The position numbers were made by a program, and so were the translations under genes. This document shows positions 8,502 through 17,328 of a stretch of DNA of 64,000 nucleotides, one piece after another. The DNA lies in assembly GCA_002706085.1 (NCBI GenBank), contig PAJO01000028.1, forward strand, positions 12,962-76,961. The letters are read 5' to 3'. The stretch's first letter is position 1. Every line of letters starts with the position of its first letter. The stretch is from Alcanivoracaceae bacterium (GTDB taxonomy: Bacteria; Pseudomonadota; Gammaproteobacteria; Pseudomonadales; Alcanivoracaceae). The notes beneath the pieces are model-generated. The model worked only from the letters and a program-made list of their open reading frames with translations. It was not told the origin of the DNA and ran no database searches.

Positions 8502-8908
8502 TGGAACACCACGTCTATTTTGCCATTGTCGGTTTCGATCACGACCCTGCCCGGCTCGACGTGCTGTTGGGACAAGGCGCCGATGACTACTGGCGCGAAG
8601 GCGACACCTACAGCGACGCCTTCCCGGACGCCCAGCGGCGGGAAAACCGCTGGATCCTCTCCAGCCAGCTGGACGAGCGAGCCAGCCATCGGGACCACTT
8701 CGAAAAGCTGCTGCTCAAACTGCAACGACTGGCCCCCCAGCTGAAAAACCTGCCTGGCGATTACCGCTACGGCATCGGTGTGTCACACTACTTCTTTATG
8801 GACGACCCCGCCTTCTATCTGCCCGATGACATTATTGAAGGCTTCAACGCACTGGGGTTTGATGTGACCTTCGACCAGCTGGGAATCGATAATGGGCCAG
8901 GAAATTGA
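8498..8908 (+). CDS. DUF4279-type protein
   Basis: 136 aa, cytosolic, no signal peptide. The pattern (FAIVGFDHDPARLDVLLG, a GD in the next strand, WILSSQLDE, a leucine-rich helix LLLKLQRLAPQL, then the closing IIEGFNALGFDVTFD) matches my memory of DUF4279. Function unknown. Translation is coupled to blc by a 4-base overlap and to the CYTH gene by a 17-base overlap, so the three form one operon. Confidence 0.6.
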   Translation: MMEHHVYFAIVGFDHDPARLDVLLGQGADDYWREGDTYSDAFPDAQRRENRWILSSQLDERASHRDHFEKLLLKLQRLAPQLKNLPGDYRYGIGVSHYFFMDDPAFYLPDDIIEGFNALGFDVTFDQLGIDNGPGN

Positions 8909-9356
8909 ACGCAAGTTTCTCGTCAGCAACACCGCCGTTACCCAAACGCTTGAAGGGGAACGTCTGACCCAGGGGTATCTCAGTCACGACAAACACGCCA
9001 CGGTGCGCGTGCGCATCGCCGGGGCAAGCGCCTGGTTGACCTTCAAGGGCAAGACCACTGGCGCTACCCGCAGCGAATTCGAGTACCCCATTCCCGTCGA
9101 CGACGCCCGCCAGATGCTGGACGAGCTGTGCGGCGCCGGCGTCATCGACAAGACCCGCTACCGCCTGCCCCAGGGCGACTTGTGCTGGGAAATAGACGTT
9201 TTTCACGGCGACAATACAGGCCTGGTCGTGGCAGAAATCGAACTGCCCAGCGAAGACACCCCTTTCGACAAACCCGAGTGGCTCGGGGACGATGTCACTG
9301 GCGAAACACGCTACTACAACAGCGCCCTGAGTACGCTGCCCTATAAAAAATGGTGA
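8892..9356 (+). CDS. CYTH domain triphosphate tunnel metalloenzyme
   Basis: 154-aa single-domain CYTH protein. The defining EIERKFLV motif is at residues 4-11. Alternating charged tunnel strands follow: VRVRIAG, WLTFKGK, RSEFEYPIP, KTRYRLP, WEIDVFHGDNTGLVVAEIEL. It is shorter than E. coli YgiF, which has an added CHAD domain. Stand-alone bacterial members usually hydrolyse tripolyphosphate or nucleoside triphosphates with a divalent metal. Last gene of the blc operon. Confidence 0.88.
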   Translation: MGQEIERKFLVSNTAVTQTLEGERLTQGYLSHDKHATVRVRIAGASAWLTFKGKTTGATRSEFEYPIPVDDARQMLDELCGAGVIDKTRYRLPQGDLCWEIDVFHGDNTGLVVAEIELPSEDTPFDKPEWLGDDVTGETRYYNSALSTLPYKKW

Positions 9357-9408
9357 GAGCGTTATCTCCCTGTTATCGGCAAGGCACACACAACATGACG
9401 GACCGAAC

Positions 9409-9954
9409 ATGAGAAAATACCACTGGCTGGCACTGGCCCTGCTCTTCAGCAGCCTGATGACCAGCGGCTGCCTGCCCACCATCAAACGTCAGTGGGATGT
9501 CCAACCGGTGGACGGCACCCTTGTCGATGGGGTCACCGGCACCCCGGTTGCCGGTGCCGTTATCACCAACGCAGATAACCCTGATCTGTCAGCCACCACG
9601 GATAAAGACGGCTATTTTGCGATCGAAGAGCAAAGCCATGTCGGGCTGCACCTGATCATTGCCGCCAGTGCCATGCGTACCCAGACATGGCAGATCCGGC
9701 ATCCCGATTATGCATATGCAGAAATCGGTACCCGCACGCTGATCCCTCCGCTGTCGCGGCAACCCAGCCACCTGCAACTGCCACTGTTCACGGAACAGCC
9801 TTCCTCCCCACCGGACTGCCCGGCCTATGGGTATTTGATGGCACTGGCCCAATGGCAGGACGACAACGGCATCGACGAACAGTGGATAGAGACAGATCGC
9901 TGCCATAACGAGGAAGCAATGCAATCCCTTATCGATACCTGGTACCCGGAATAA
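9409..9954 (+). CDS. lipoprotein with carboxypeptidase-regulatory-like fold
   Basis: 181 aa. Signal MRKYHWLALALLFSSLMTSGC gives lipid attachment at Cys21 (lipobox MTSGC). Residues about 38-80 (GTLVDGVTGTPVAGAVIT, then TTDKDGYFAI) have the repeat pattern of a carboxypeptidase-regulatory-like beta sandwich. The C-terminal third has Cys residues in SPPDCPAYG and TDRCHNEEA that could pair in the periplasm. No specific function recognised. It lies 52 bases after the CYTH gene. Confidence 0.7.
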   Translation: MRKYHWLALALLFSSLMTSGCLPTIKRQWDVQPVDGTLVDGVTGTPVAGAVITNADNPDLSATTDKDGYFAIEEQSHVGLHLIIAASAMRTQTWQIRHPDYAYAEIGTRTLIPPLSRQPSHLQLPLFTEQPSSPPDCPAYGYLMALAQWQDDNGIDEQWIETDRCHNEEAMQSLIDTWYPE

Positions 9955-10085
9955 ATGGTGCCCGGAATAAAACCGCACCCTCTCCAGTGAGCCAGGCATA
10001 CCGTCCGTCCGCCCAACGCATTTGCGGGCCCCCACACCTTGAAATTTTCGCCACTCACACTATATTCCTGAACAACATTCACGCC

Positions 10086-10128
10086 CGAGGACGACCTCGA
10101 TCACACGGCACCACCCGGGGACGGCCCC
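10086..10128 (+). promoter_or_regulatory. guanidine-II (mini-ykkC) riboswitch
   Basis: Two small hairpins with the diagnostic ACGR tetraloop lie just upstream of the exporter gene: CGAGG-ACGA-CCTCG (10086-10099) and GGGG-ACGG-CCCC (10117-10128), 17 bases apart. The ribosome site AGGAG (10133-10137) follows directly. This is the architecture of the guanidine-II class, which frees the ribosome site when guanidinium is bound. Both loops match the consensus exactly. Confidence 0.92.
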
Positions 10129-10144
10129 ATGCAGGAGTTACCTC

Positions 10145-10459
10145 ATGGCATGGGCTTACATCTTCTTCGCGGGATTACTGGAAATTGGCTGGGCGCTGGG
10201 ACTCAAGGCCAGCCACGGTTTTACCCGTCCGCTACCCACTGTTCTCACCCTGATCGCCGCCGCCCTGAGCTTCTGGCTGCTGGCTCAGGCCATGCGCACC
10301 CTCCCCGCCGGCACCGCCTATGCCGTCTGGAGCGGCATCGGCGCCTTCGGCACGGTACTGCTGGGCATCGTTTTCTTTCAGGATTCGGTATCCGCAGGCA
10401 AGCTCGCCTGCCTGCTGATGATTGTGGCCGGCATCGTCGGGGTTAAGATTTTTTCATAA
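10145..10459 (+). CDS. gdx: SMR-family guanidinium exporter Gdx (SugE)
   Basis: 104-aa small multidrug resistance protein with four membrane helices. The essential proton/substrate glutamate is Glu13 in FFAGLLEIGWALGLK. The stretch GLKASHGFTR is typical of the Gdx branch rather than the Qac branch. Gdx exports guanidinium in exchange for protons as an antiparallel dimer. Assignment as Gdx rather than a quaternary-ammonium pump is supported by the guanidine-II riboswitch immediately upstream. Good ribosome site (AGGAG, 7 bases before ATG). Confidence 0.93.
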   Translation: MAWAYIFFAGLLEIGWALGLKASHGFTRPLPTVLTLIAAALSFWLLAQAMRTLPAGTAYAVWSGIGAFGTVLLGIVFFQDSVSAGKLACLLMIVAGIVGVKIFS

Positions 10460-10633
10460 CCTCCCAGCAGCCAGCCATCGCACCACCTCGCCGTAGGAGA
10501 GATTCTATGGTGCTGGGCAACACTTGCCAGCCTGGGCCTGTTAACACTACCGGCTTGGCCTTACCCAGCTTTTTATTCGCGGTAGAACCACCGCTCCCAC
10601 AGTTCCGAGGGCCTACAATGGGAGGCAGCCAAT

Positions 10634-10699
10634 GAGAGAGCTTGCCTGCAAGCGATAGGGTCTTCATCGAAGGCAAATCGCTTGCAGGCAAGCTCTCTC
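10634..10699. repeat. REP-pair (BIME-like) inverted repeat
   Basis: Bases 10634-10656 are the exact reverse complement of 10677-10699 (23 bp), with a 20-base spacer. Each arm has its own small palindrome, GCTTGC-CT-GCAAGC, as in REP units. It lies between the convergent gdx and hydroxylase genes, in a gap otherwise empty of genes (10460-10735), and may act as a transcription stop or mRNA 3' end stabiliser. Confidence 0.75.
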
Positions 10700-10735
10700 T
10701 CAGGCTGTTAACTTACCGTTTCCAGGTGGCGATAT

Positions 10736-11656
10736 TTAGGCCGCCTCGGCAACACTTTTCGCAGCTTTCTTCGCCTTTGCTTTGGCGGCACCGCCGGGCA
10801 TGTACTGGCGCACATCCCAGAAGAAATATCGCTTGAGCACGCTGTTGGCTTCTTCGTCATTCTGGCGCCAGCCGTACATCTTCGGTTTTTCCTTCTCAAT
10901 GGCCAGCGTGCCAAAAATCAGCCAGTCGTAAATCGCCAGAGTCGCAGTGACGTTCTTCGCGGAATTAGGTCCGCGCGCATGATGGTGGTGATGCTGGGTC
11001 GGGAAGGTAATCACATGCGCCAACGCCCACATGGTCTTACGCACCCAGGCCCACTTGTGATTGTGGAAATACAGGTCCCAGTTCCAGTTCACGTGAGTTT
11101 GAGCCGCCCACAAGCCCTTGAAGGCTGTCGCCACCAGAAAGACTTCCACCAGCCCCAGATACAGGCACACCAGCTGAAAGGTGTAGTTCGGCATGATGAA
11201 CCACCAGGCCCAGCCATTCACAAACGTCTGGGTGACGGACAACTGCCCCTTGTTGTCCTGACCACCGGCCAAATGGTGGGGACGATGACTCATCTTGTAG
11301 AACGCCTGTATCCACTGCAGCACCTTGTTGTTGGGACGGCGACGATGGGCAAACAGGTGAAATGCACCGTGCAGGAACTCTTCAATACAGAAGAAAGCGA
11401 TCAGCGTCGGCACGAAATACTCAGCCTCCAGCCAGGCCAGCGAACCGGCACTGCCCGGAAACAGCTTGGTCAGCCCAAGGGTAATGAGCAACAGCACCAG
11501 CGGGCGCTGGATCGCGACCATCATGAAAGTGGCAAGAAAAGCCACTTTCCAGTCCTGGCGGGTTTTACGCCCATCACGGGTGCGGCCTGCAAAAACTTCC
11601 CACACCGCAGTGAGGATAATGAAAGTAGTGACCGATAGGGTCAGGATCTGGTCCAT
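10736..11656 (-). CDS. sterol desaturase/fatty acid hydroxylase superfamily protein
   Basis: 306-aa integral membrane di-iron enzyme. Histidine boxes: EFLHGAFHLFAH (about 92-103), MSHRPHH (about 122-128) and THVNWNWDLYFHNH followed by QHHHHHARG (about 223). These ligate two irons in hydroxylases and desaturases of this superfamily. Several hydrophobic segments precede and separate them. The alanine/lysine-rich tail (about 290-306) is low-complexity. Substrate unknown, probably a lipid. Divergent from a LysR regulator that is a plausible controller. Confidence 0.85.
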   Translation of the reverse strand: MDQILTLSVTTFIILTAVWEVFAGRTRDGRKTRQDWKVAFLATFMMVAIQRPLVLLLITLGLTKLFPGSAGSLAWLEAEYFVPTLIAFFCIEEFLHGAFHLFAHRRRPNNKVLQWIQAFYKMSHRPHHLAGGQDNKGQLSVTQTFVNGWAWWFIMPNYTFQLVCLYLGLVEVFLVATAFKGLWAAQTHVNWNWDLYFHNHKWAWVRKTMWALAHVITFPTQHHHHHARGPNSAKNVTATLAIYDWLIFGTLAIEKEKPKMYGWRQNDEEANSVLKRYFFWDVRQYMPGGAAKAKAKKAAKSVAEAA

Positions 11657-11745
11657 TGTTATTCTCCAGTTTGGGTTGTGCGCAACGCCAAAACTAGAGA
11701 GGGCCTACTTATTTTCCAAATCGATATTTGATATAAGTAATATCC
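11657..11745. promoter_or_regulatory. divergent promoter region with LysR-type dyad
   Basis: The 89-bp gap between the divergent hydroxylase and LysR genes contains the AT-rich dyad ATAT-TTG-ATAT (11724-11734) close to the regulator start. This is the usual place for a LysR autoregulatory site. No biochemical support. Confidence 0.45.
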
Positions 11746-12669
11746 ATGAAACTAAATTTGCGCGGCATCGACCTGAATCTGCTCCCTGTGTTTGTTGCCA
11801 TCATGGAGCACGGCCAACTCTCCAGAGCAGCAGACACGCTCGGCATGAGTCAACCTGCAATCAGCGCCGCCCTACAGCGCCTGCGCCACACTCTCGGCGA
11901 CGCGCTCTTTGTCCGAACCCGCTCAGGTATGGAGCCCACCCCCCGTGCCCGCGAACTGCATGAGCAACTCGCCCCCCAGCTCAATACCTTGCGTGACATC
12001 CTTGATCCGGAGAACCGGTTCGACCCCGCCAGTAGCCAACGGCACTTTCGCATCATCAGCGTAGATTACTTCGAGATGGTTCTGCTGCCGCCCTTGCTGG
12101 CCAGAATCCGCCAGCAGGCCCCCGATGTGATACTGGAAGTCACCTCGGCCGGAGATGACATGACAGAAGACCTGCACAAGACCCGGGCAGATCTGGCCAT
12201 CGACGCCTTCGTACATGATGACGACCGCCTGCACCGAGACACCCTTCTGGAAGAAAACCTGGTCGTGGTTGCACGCCGCCAGCACCCCACACTGCAGGGC
12301 AAATGCAGCAAACATGCGTTCCTGCAGGCCGAGCATGTGGTCTTGCCTGACCGCAACCGCCGACTGCCTCTGGACCAGATTCTTGACGCCCCCGGCTGGC
12401 AACGTCGCACCGGAGCACGGGTTACCCAATTTGCCAGCATGCTGGCAACCTCCGCAGGCTCAGACATGATTGCCACAGTCCCTGAGCGACTGGCCCGCCT
12501 CTATGCCGATGCCATGGACCTGCAAGTACTCGCCTTTCCGGTGCCTATCCCCCCTGTCCCCATCTATATGGTGTGGTCACCCGCCGTGGAACAGGACCCC
12601 GCCCACCGTTGGCTACGCCACCAGCTCCAGGCCACCCTGGCAGACCTTGGCCACCTTTCGCCCCCTTGA
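11746..12669 (+). CDS. LysR-family transcriptional regulator
   Basis: 307 aa. N-terminal winged HTH (about 7-66) with LSRAADTLGMSQPAISAALQ and RLRHTLGDALFVRTRSGM, the classic LysR pattern. The C-terminal periplasmic-binding-like effector domain spans about 95-300. The effector is unknown. It is divergent from the membrane hydroxylase and likely regulates it. Confidence 0.9.
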   Translation: MKLNLRGIDLNLLPVFVAIMEHGQLSRAADTLGMSQPAISAALQRLRHTLGDALFVRTRSGMEPTPRARELHEQLAPQLNTLRDILDPENRFDPASSQRHFRIISVDYFEMVLLPPLLARIRQQAPDVILEVTSAGDDMTEDLHKTRADLAIDAFVHDDDRLHRDTLLEENLVVVARRQHPTLQGKCSKHAFLQAEHVVLPDRNRRLPLDQILDAPGWQRRTGARVTQFASMLATSAGSDMIATVPERLARLYADAMDLQVLAFPVPIPPVPIYMVWSPAVEQDPAHRWLRHQLQATLADLGHLSPP

Positions 12670-12726
12670 ATCCTGGCCAGGTCATCGCCATCTCCTTATT
12701 CAGGCCCCCAACCAACAGGATCCCCC

Positions 12727-13221
12727 ATGAGTTTTGGCCGCATCTTCTTCTTTATCTTTGGCTTTGCACTACTGGAAGTCATCGTCCTGGCCCAGGTAGC
12801 CGGCATGATCGGTTGGCCGGTGACTATTATTGCAACCGTCACCACGGCGTTGCTTGGCAGCTTTCTCTTTCGCCGTCAGGGCCTCGACACCTGGATACGC
12901 CTCAACCAGAAAATGCAGCAGGGAGACATGCCCGGCCAGGAAATGGTGGAAGGCATCATGCTACTGCTCGGCGGCGCCCTACTGATCACCCCCGGGTTTA
13001 TTACCGACGCAGTCGGTTTTGCCCTGCTGTTGCCAACCTCTCGTCGGTTGATGGCCCGCCGGATCATCGCCAAAGGCACACTTCAGGGGTTTGCCACCCA
13101 GCGTCAGGGCGGTTTCACCTATACCGCCTACACACAACGTAGCGGTCAGCCTTTCCAGCAGCCCGCAGACAGAAACGACGGCCACGTGACCATTGATGGC
13201 GAATCGCAACGCACTGACTAG
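12727..13221 (+). CDS. fxsA: FxsA family membrane protein
   Basis: 164 aa. Three or four hydrophobic segments (about 5-25, 28-48, 75-105), including the family stretch EGIMLLLGGALLITPGFITDAVGF. E. coli FxsA (suppressor of F exclusion of phage T7) has the same fold and length. The C-terminal tail is polar and variable. It starts 57 bases after the LysR stop. Confidence 0.88.
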   Translation: MSFGRIFFFIFGFALLEVIVLAQVAGMIGWPVTIIATVTTALLGSFLFRRQGLDTWIRLNQKMQQGDMPGQEMVEGIMLLLGGALLITPGFITDAVGFALLLPTSRRLMARRIIAKGTLQGFATQRQGGFTYTAYTQRSGQPFQQPADRNDGHVTIDGESQRTD

Positions 13222-13239
13222 ATTCCGTCCGGTGCACAG

Positions 13240-13932
13240 CGAAGGATTACTGAATGCGAAAACACCGTGACGGAGGCTATGTGTACAACGCCTGGCCCAC
13301 AGAGCCCCCGACAAGTTAACGCGTTCTCTCCCAAAGCCACCCTGCGCTATCCACCCTCTGACTACTGGCTCACCGTGGTCTCAGTCGGGCAAGCCCACCG
13401 CTTCTCCACTGTTGCGAGCTGTATCAAGGCACACTGGACTGTGCCGGTAATTTTAATGCGACATTTACCCCTAACCTGAAAACCGAATCCGGGCTTAGCA
13501 AAAATCTGATGTTCAAGAGGCTTAACCCGCAAGCCACGCTCACGCTCAGCTTCTGGCAAAACGACATGGACGATGTCATCTTTCGGCAAACCAATGTCTT
13601 CACCCTGGTCACCAATTACCAGAACATCGACCGGGTTCGCTCACGGGGCATTGAGTTCATCGGCCCGTGCCAAGGTTACTGGTCCCTGCCCTGAGTATGG
13701 ACGCCCCCTCTCCTGGACGGGCGTAATCACCGAGAAAACCGCGCCACCCCGACTCAGAAGGAAAACGCTTCCTCCCGGTCCCGACTGGCGAGCCAACCTG
13801 CAGGGCCACTACCGGATCAACACACACTTAAGCCTGGCCCTGGGCATCGACAACGTTAACGATGACCGCCACTTCGCCATCGCCCCCTACCCCGGCCGCA
13901 CCTATTTCGCCGAACTGCACTGGGATCTGTAA
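13240..13932 (+). pseudogene. decayed TonB-dependent receptor, C-terminal part
   Basis: Receptor barrel sequence can be read only by changing frame. One frame gives NAFSPKATLRYPPSDYWLT (about 13317-13377). A second gives FTPNLKTESGLSKNLMFKRL and FWQNDMDDVIFRQTNVFTLV (about 13455-13665). A third gives DWRANLQGHYRINTHLSLAL and ends with RTYFAELHWDL (about 13785-13932). The plug and most of the barrel are absent. At least two frameshifts and internal deletion are needed, so it is dead. It lies between fxsA and the end of the Tad locus. Confidence 0.8.
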
Positions 13933-13943
13933 TCACCTGTCAA

Positions 13944-14858
13944 CTAACCTTCTTGGCGTGAAGACGCACCGTCACGCTGAACAACCGCTTCATCAGGTAA
14001 AATCACCGTCAGATCCACACGGCGATTCGCCTGGGATCGGTTACCCCCCTGCCCCACAAGGCCACCACCGTTGGAGACGTCGGCATAGCTGCTGTTCAGC
14101 CTGCTCAATAATTCACGGTAAACCGTATCTGCTCTGCCCGACGCCAACATCGCATTGCGCTCCGACGGCTCTCCGTCTGCATAGCCCTTGATCACGACAC
14201 GTCCACCAGAAGAACGATTGAGCGCCTGGGCAATTGCTTCAACAACAATGAGCCCCTTCAGCCCGATCTCAATTTCCCCTACGGGGTAAAACAATGAGAC
14301 CTCTCCTGCCGATTGCGGCAAAGAGCGCACCGTAGCGACAGTACCCCCAGTAACGACTTTCACCAGACTTCTTGGTTGGTCATCCACTTCGTTGACATAG
14401 ACCGAGACGTACTCGCCTCTTAGGCCACCTACGCCCTTGTAAGCAAGCAGGTAAAGCTGGTTTTCAGTGTGACCGGCAAGCTCTCGCCCCAATAGCAGAC
14501 GCCAGCCAGCGCTATCACCACAAGCCATTCCCTCGCAGTCAAAAGCAATTTCATAGCCTTTTTTGGTAAGAGCGTCATGATAATGGGCATAAATGCTCAT
14601 GTTGCTATCCGCGGCTTGGTGATCCAAAACATACTGAAATGCTTTACCCACAACACTGATTTCCCCACCGCTGGCATAACCTGAAAGCTCTCGTTCTTTG
14701 TCCAGGTAACGTACCGGCGCAGTCTGGAGACTTACCTTATCCATGACCTCATAATCACGGGATACCAGAATTTCGTTTTTGAAGAGACCACCAGGATCGA
14801 ACGCGAGGGATAAGGTGGAGATACTGCATAACACAGCCACCAGTAGAATACGAAACAT
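13944..14858 (-). CDS. OmpA-family protein at the end of the Tad locus
   Basis: 304 aa. Signal peptide about 1-19 (ending SLSLA). An unassigned N-terminal region (about 20-190) is followed by an OmpA_C-like peptidoglycan-binding domain at about 195-290, with VVIKGYADGEPSERNAMLASG and NRRVDLTVIL. It may anchor the Tad apparatus to the cell wall. Last gene of the locus, 11 bases after the TadE-like gene. Its 3' end is convergent with the TonB receptor remnant. Confidence 0.75.
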   Translation of the reverse strand: MFRILLVAVLCSISTLSLAFDPGGLFKNEILVSRDYEVMDKVSLQTAPVRYLDKERELSGYASGGEISVVGKAFQYVLDHQAADSNMSIYAHYHDALTKKGYEIAFDCEGMACGDSAGWRLLLGRELAGHTENQLYLLAYKGVGGLRGEYVSVYVNEVDDQPRSLVKVVTGGTVATVRSLPQSAGEVSLFYPVGEIEIGLKGLIVVEAIAQALNRSSGGRVVIKGYADGEPSERNAMLASGRADTVYRELLSRLNSSYADVSNGGGLVGQGGNRSQANRRVDLTVILPDEAVVQRDGASSRQEG

Positions 14859-14869
14859 CAGACAACTCC

Positions 14870-15667
14870 CTATTTAAGATTTTTACAGTTGCGGTTACCG
14901 GTGACATTCCCTTCGCAGCGGATCGGAGTCTGCATGCGAATCACCGAGTGGGCGGATAATGGCAGGTGGTAGCCTCCGTGCAGGGCGCCATAGGCCTTGC
15001 AGCGCAACCAGTCGCCCGGCCCACCCAAGCCACCAAACAGATCCAGGCTCTCCCAGACCAGCGCATTAATTACGGGTACAGTCATTTCCTGACACCACAG
15101 GGTTCTTACAGACAACAGATTGGCATCCTGCACATTCATGGCCGTACCCCCGGCATTGATTACCGTAGTCGGACGCTGCTTCAGGTTGTCATTGGGAATC
15201 TGATAAGGACGATTGCGGCTGGACACTTCACGGTACTTACCCCCATGAGGGCATGCCGAGCCGGCACAGGGCTCCAGCACCCAGGCCCTTTTGGCCAAAC
15301 GGGTAAAAACTGCCTGGGTTGGCGAGGTCACCTCTACCTTGGCGCCCAGCGCATGGGTCGTCTGATACGCCAGCACATGCTTGAGCATTTCCGCTTCATA
15401 ATCCATCAGGCCTGGGGTTTCACCCGGAGCGACACGGTAATTGTCCGGCATCATTCCCCTGACCAAAGCGGATTTCATCTCCACGGAGTAGGCATGATTG
15501 ACACTGCCTGCACGGGCGGCTCGAAATGTCGCGTCATTGAGCGTGGCCTTGGTCCGGTAGAGCATGCCGAACTGAAGAATCGCAAAGATCAGCGGCACCC
15601 CCCAGGCAAAGGTAATCAGGAATTCTGTCATCGCCTGGCCTCGCAGGCCCCGTAACCGACGATGCAT
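14870..15667 (-). CDS. TadE-like pseudopilin
   Basis: 265 aa. The prepilin motif GLRG|QAMTEFLITFAWGVPLIF at the N-terminus has the class IVb cleavage site after Gly with Glu+5 and Phe+6 of the mature form. The hydrophobic stalk helix is followed by a long periplasmic domain with Cys pairs (EPCAGSACPHG; CEGNVTGNRNC). TadE/TadF proteins are minor pilins needed for Flp pilus assembly. The start overlaps the TadD stop in the string TAATG. Confidence 0.8.
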   Translation of the reverse strand: MHRRLRGLRGQAMTEFLITFAWGVPLIFAILQFGMLYRTKATLNDATFRAARAGSVNHAYSVEMKSALVRGMMPDNYRVAPGETPGLMDYEAEMLKHVLAYQTTHALGAKVEVTSPTQAVFTRLAKRAWVLEPCAGSACPHGGKYREVSSRNRPYQIPNDNLKQRPTTVINAGGTAMNVQDANLLSVRTLWCQEMTVPVINALVWESLDLFGGLGGPGDWLRCKAYGALHGGYHLPLSAHSVIRMQTPIRCEGNVTGNRNCKNLK

Positions 15668-16128
15668 TACCGCGTACCCTTACCGCTGTTTCCGGTTAAG
15701 GCAGACGCCATCCGGTCACGAAAATCAGAGAACTGTTGTGCTTCTGCGGGAGAGCTGCCCACAAAGCGTTGCTGCGCCTGCATGGCAAGCTGCAACGACT
15801 GCCGAGCTCTGACTACGGAAAGGTTATACCAGCCGCGAGCCTGCTCAGGATCCAACTCCAGACAGCGCTCATACATGGTGACCGCGGCATCCAGCTGACC
15901 ACTTCGGGCATAAATGTTGCCCAGCCGGAACCAGGCCTGATACAACTCGGGCTTCTCATCTACCAGTTGCTGATAGTAAGACTCCGCTTCTGACCACAAG
16001 CCATGCCGATAACTTTCCTCAGCCATCAGCAGCGTATTCGCCGTCTCCTCCTGATACCTCGAATCCGATGGGCTGGACGCACAGCCCACCAGTAAACTAA
16101 CAGCCAGCAGCATCAACAATCTGTACAT
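15667..16128 (-). CDS. tadD: TadD-like TPR lipoprotein
   Basis: 153 aa from the ATG at 16128 (MYRLLMLLAV), with GAGGG upstream; earlier starts would bury the signal. Lipobox LLVGC. TPR units follow, for example SYRHGLWSEAESYYQQLV, AWFRLGNIYARSGQLDAA and GWYNLSVVRARQSLQLAM. TadD supports secretin assembly in Tad systems. Its start lies inside the end of the DUF192 gene (32-base overlap). Confidence 0.8.
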   Translation of the reverse strand: MYRLLMLLAVSLLVGCASSPSDSRYQEETANTLLMAEESYRHGLWSEAESYYQQLVDEKPELYQAWFRLGNIYARSGQLDAAVTMYERCLELDPEQARGWYNLSVVRARQSLQLAMQAQQRFVGSSPAEAQQFSDFRDRMASALTGNSGKGTR

Positions 16129-16444
16129 AACATCCCTCATTAAAACCTTTAGCCCGAGCCACGTTGGCCGCAAGCTCGATTACTGTGTCTGCCTTTGCTG
16201 AAAAGGCCATGGACCAAGGCTTCAGCGACTCACAAATCCGCACCACCCCTCCCGATCTGTCGAGAAAAACCACATCAATAGGAAACCTCATAAAGAACAT
16301 ATGAATGGAACGGCAGCGCCGAAAAAGCAGGCCTCTATCGGCAGGTAAATGACTGAACACGGTCAGCCCCAGAAACCGTTGGGAAAAGCGCTTTGCTTCT
16401 GTCAGCTCCAGCTCCGCGGGGTCTCCATTGATGAGCACCTTCAC
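16097..16444 (-). CDS. DUF192 family protein
   Basis: 115 aa. DUF192 features: RFLGLTVFSHLPADRGLLF, then SIHMFFMRFPIDVVFLDRSG, then a closing ADTVIELAAN stretch. No signal peptide is visible, although many DUF192 proteins are exported. The role is unknown. It is translationally coupled to tadC (ATGA overlap) and overlaps tadD, so it belongs to the Tad transcript. Confidence 0.8.
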   Translation of the reverse strand: MKVLINGDPAELELTEAKRFSQRFLGLTVFSHLPADRGLLFRRCRSIHMFFMRFPIDVVFLDRSGGVVRICESLKPWSMAFSAKADTVIELAANVARAKGFNEGCYVQIVDAAGC

Positions 16445-17328
16445 TGCAAGGTCTCCCAGAGTTTCATGCCAATCGGGAAACCGATGACTATAAAGGTGGC
16501 GGGAAAAATGAAAGCCACCAGCGGGAAGATCAGTTTCACCGGTGCTTCCATGGCTTTTTTCTCGGCCAACTGGAAGCGCTCAATACGCCGCTGGTTGGCC
16601 TGAATCTTTAGCGTCTCGCCGATACTGGCCCCGGTTTTCTCTGCCTGAACCACCGCATTGACGAAGGTATTGACTGAGTCGATATCAATCCGGTCTGCCA
16701 TCAGTCGGAGCGCATCAAAGCGCCCCATACCAGCTCTCAGATCACGAACCACCTTGGACATTTCTTCCTTGAACGGGCCATCAGGGCCCTTCTCAACGGC
16801 ATGATTGATGGCCCCGGTAAAGTTGGTGCCGGCCTGAATACTCATGGACAGATAATCGAGATAAGTGGGGAGCTGACGAACGATTCGGTCCCTGCGCTTA
16901 TTGGCCAACTCCCGCGACTTGAGCAAGGGCAGAAAGAAACCCACCACCAGCGCACACAACACCCAAAACCCGTCAAACGCATCGAGCATCAAGGCGCCAA
17001 TCACACACCCCGCGGCGGCCAGAATTCCTGTCACCATCTGCAGCCCCAGAAATTGCTGGGCATTGAACATGAAAGACTGACCTGACTGGGCCAGCATCCG
17101 GTTACGTCTGGCAACCTGCTCCGCCTTCATGGCACCACCAAAGTAGTGAGCAGAAAAGGTAATCAGCGGCCATATCAACCTCAGCATGGGCGGAAGGGGA
17201 TCCATGAACTCCCGTTCATCCTGTTCCACCTCGCTGAACACACGCCGGAATGCCACAAACAACACCACCAGCGAACAAGCAAGCAACACCAGGGCTGCTA
17301 CCGCATAGACACTCTGCATCTCAGACAT
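16441..17328 (-). CDS. tadC: Tad pilus inner-membrane platform protein TadC
   Basis: 295 aa. Hydrophobic segments at about 5-27, 95-140 and 265-290 flank a type II secretion F domain with LPTYLDYLSMSIQAGTNFTGAI and RDLRAGMGRFDALRLMADR. TadB and TadC together form the platform through which the TadA ATPase drives pilin polymerisation. The start overlaps tadB by 8 bases. Confidence 0.92.
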   Translation of the reverse strand: MSEMQSVYAVAALVLLACSLVVLFVAFRRVFSEVEQDEREFMDPLPPMLRLIWPLITFSAHYFGGAMKAEQVARRNRMLAQSGQSFMFNAQQFLGLQMVTGILAAAGCVIGALMLDAFDGFWVLCALVVGFFLPLLKSRELANKRRDRIVRQLPTYLDYLSMSIQAGTNFTGAINHAVEKGPDGPFKEEMSKVVRDLRAGMGRFDALRLMADRIDIDSVNTFVNAVVQAEKTGASIGETLKIQANQRRIERFQLAEKKAMEAPVKLIFPLVAFIFPATFIVIGFPIGMKLWETLQ

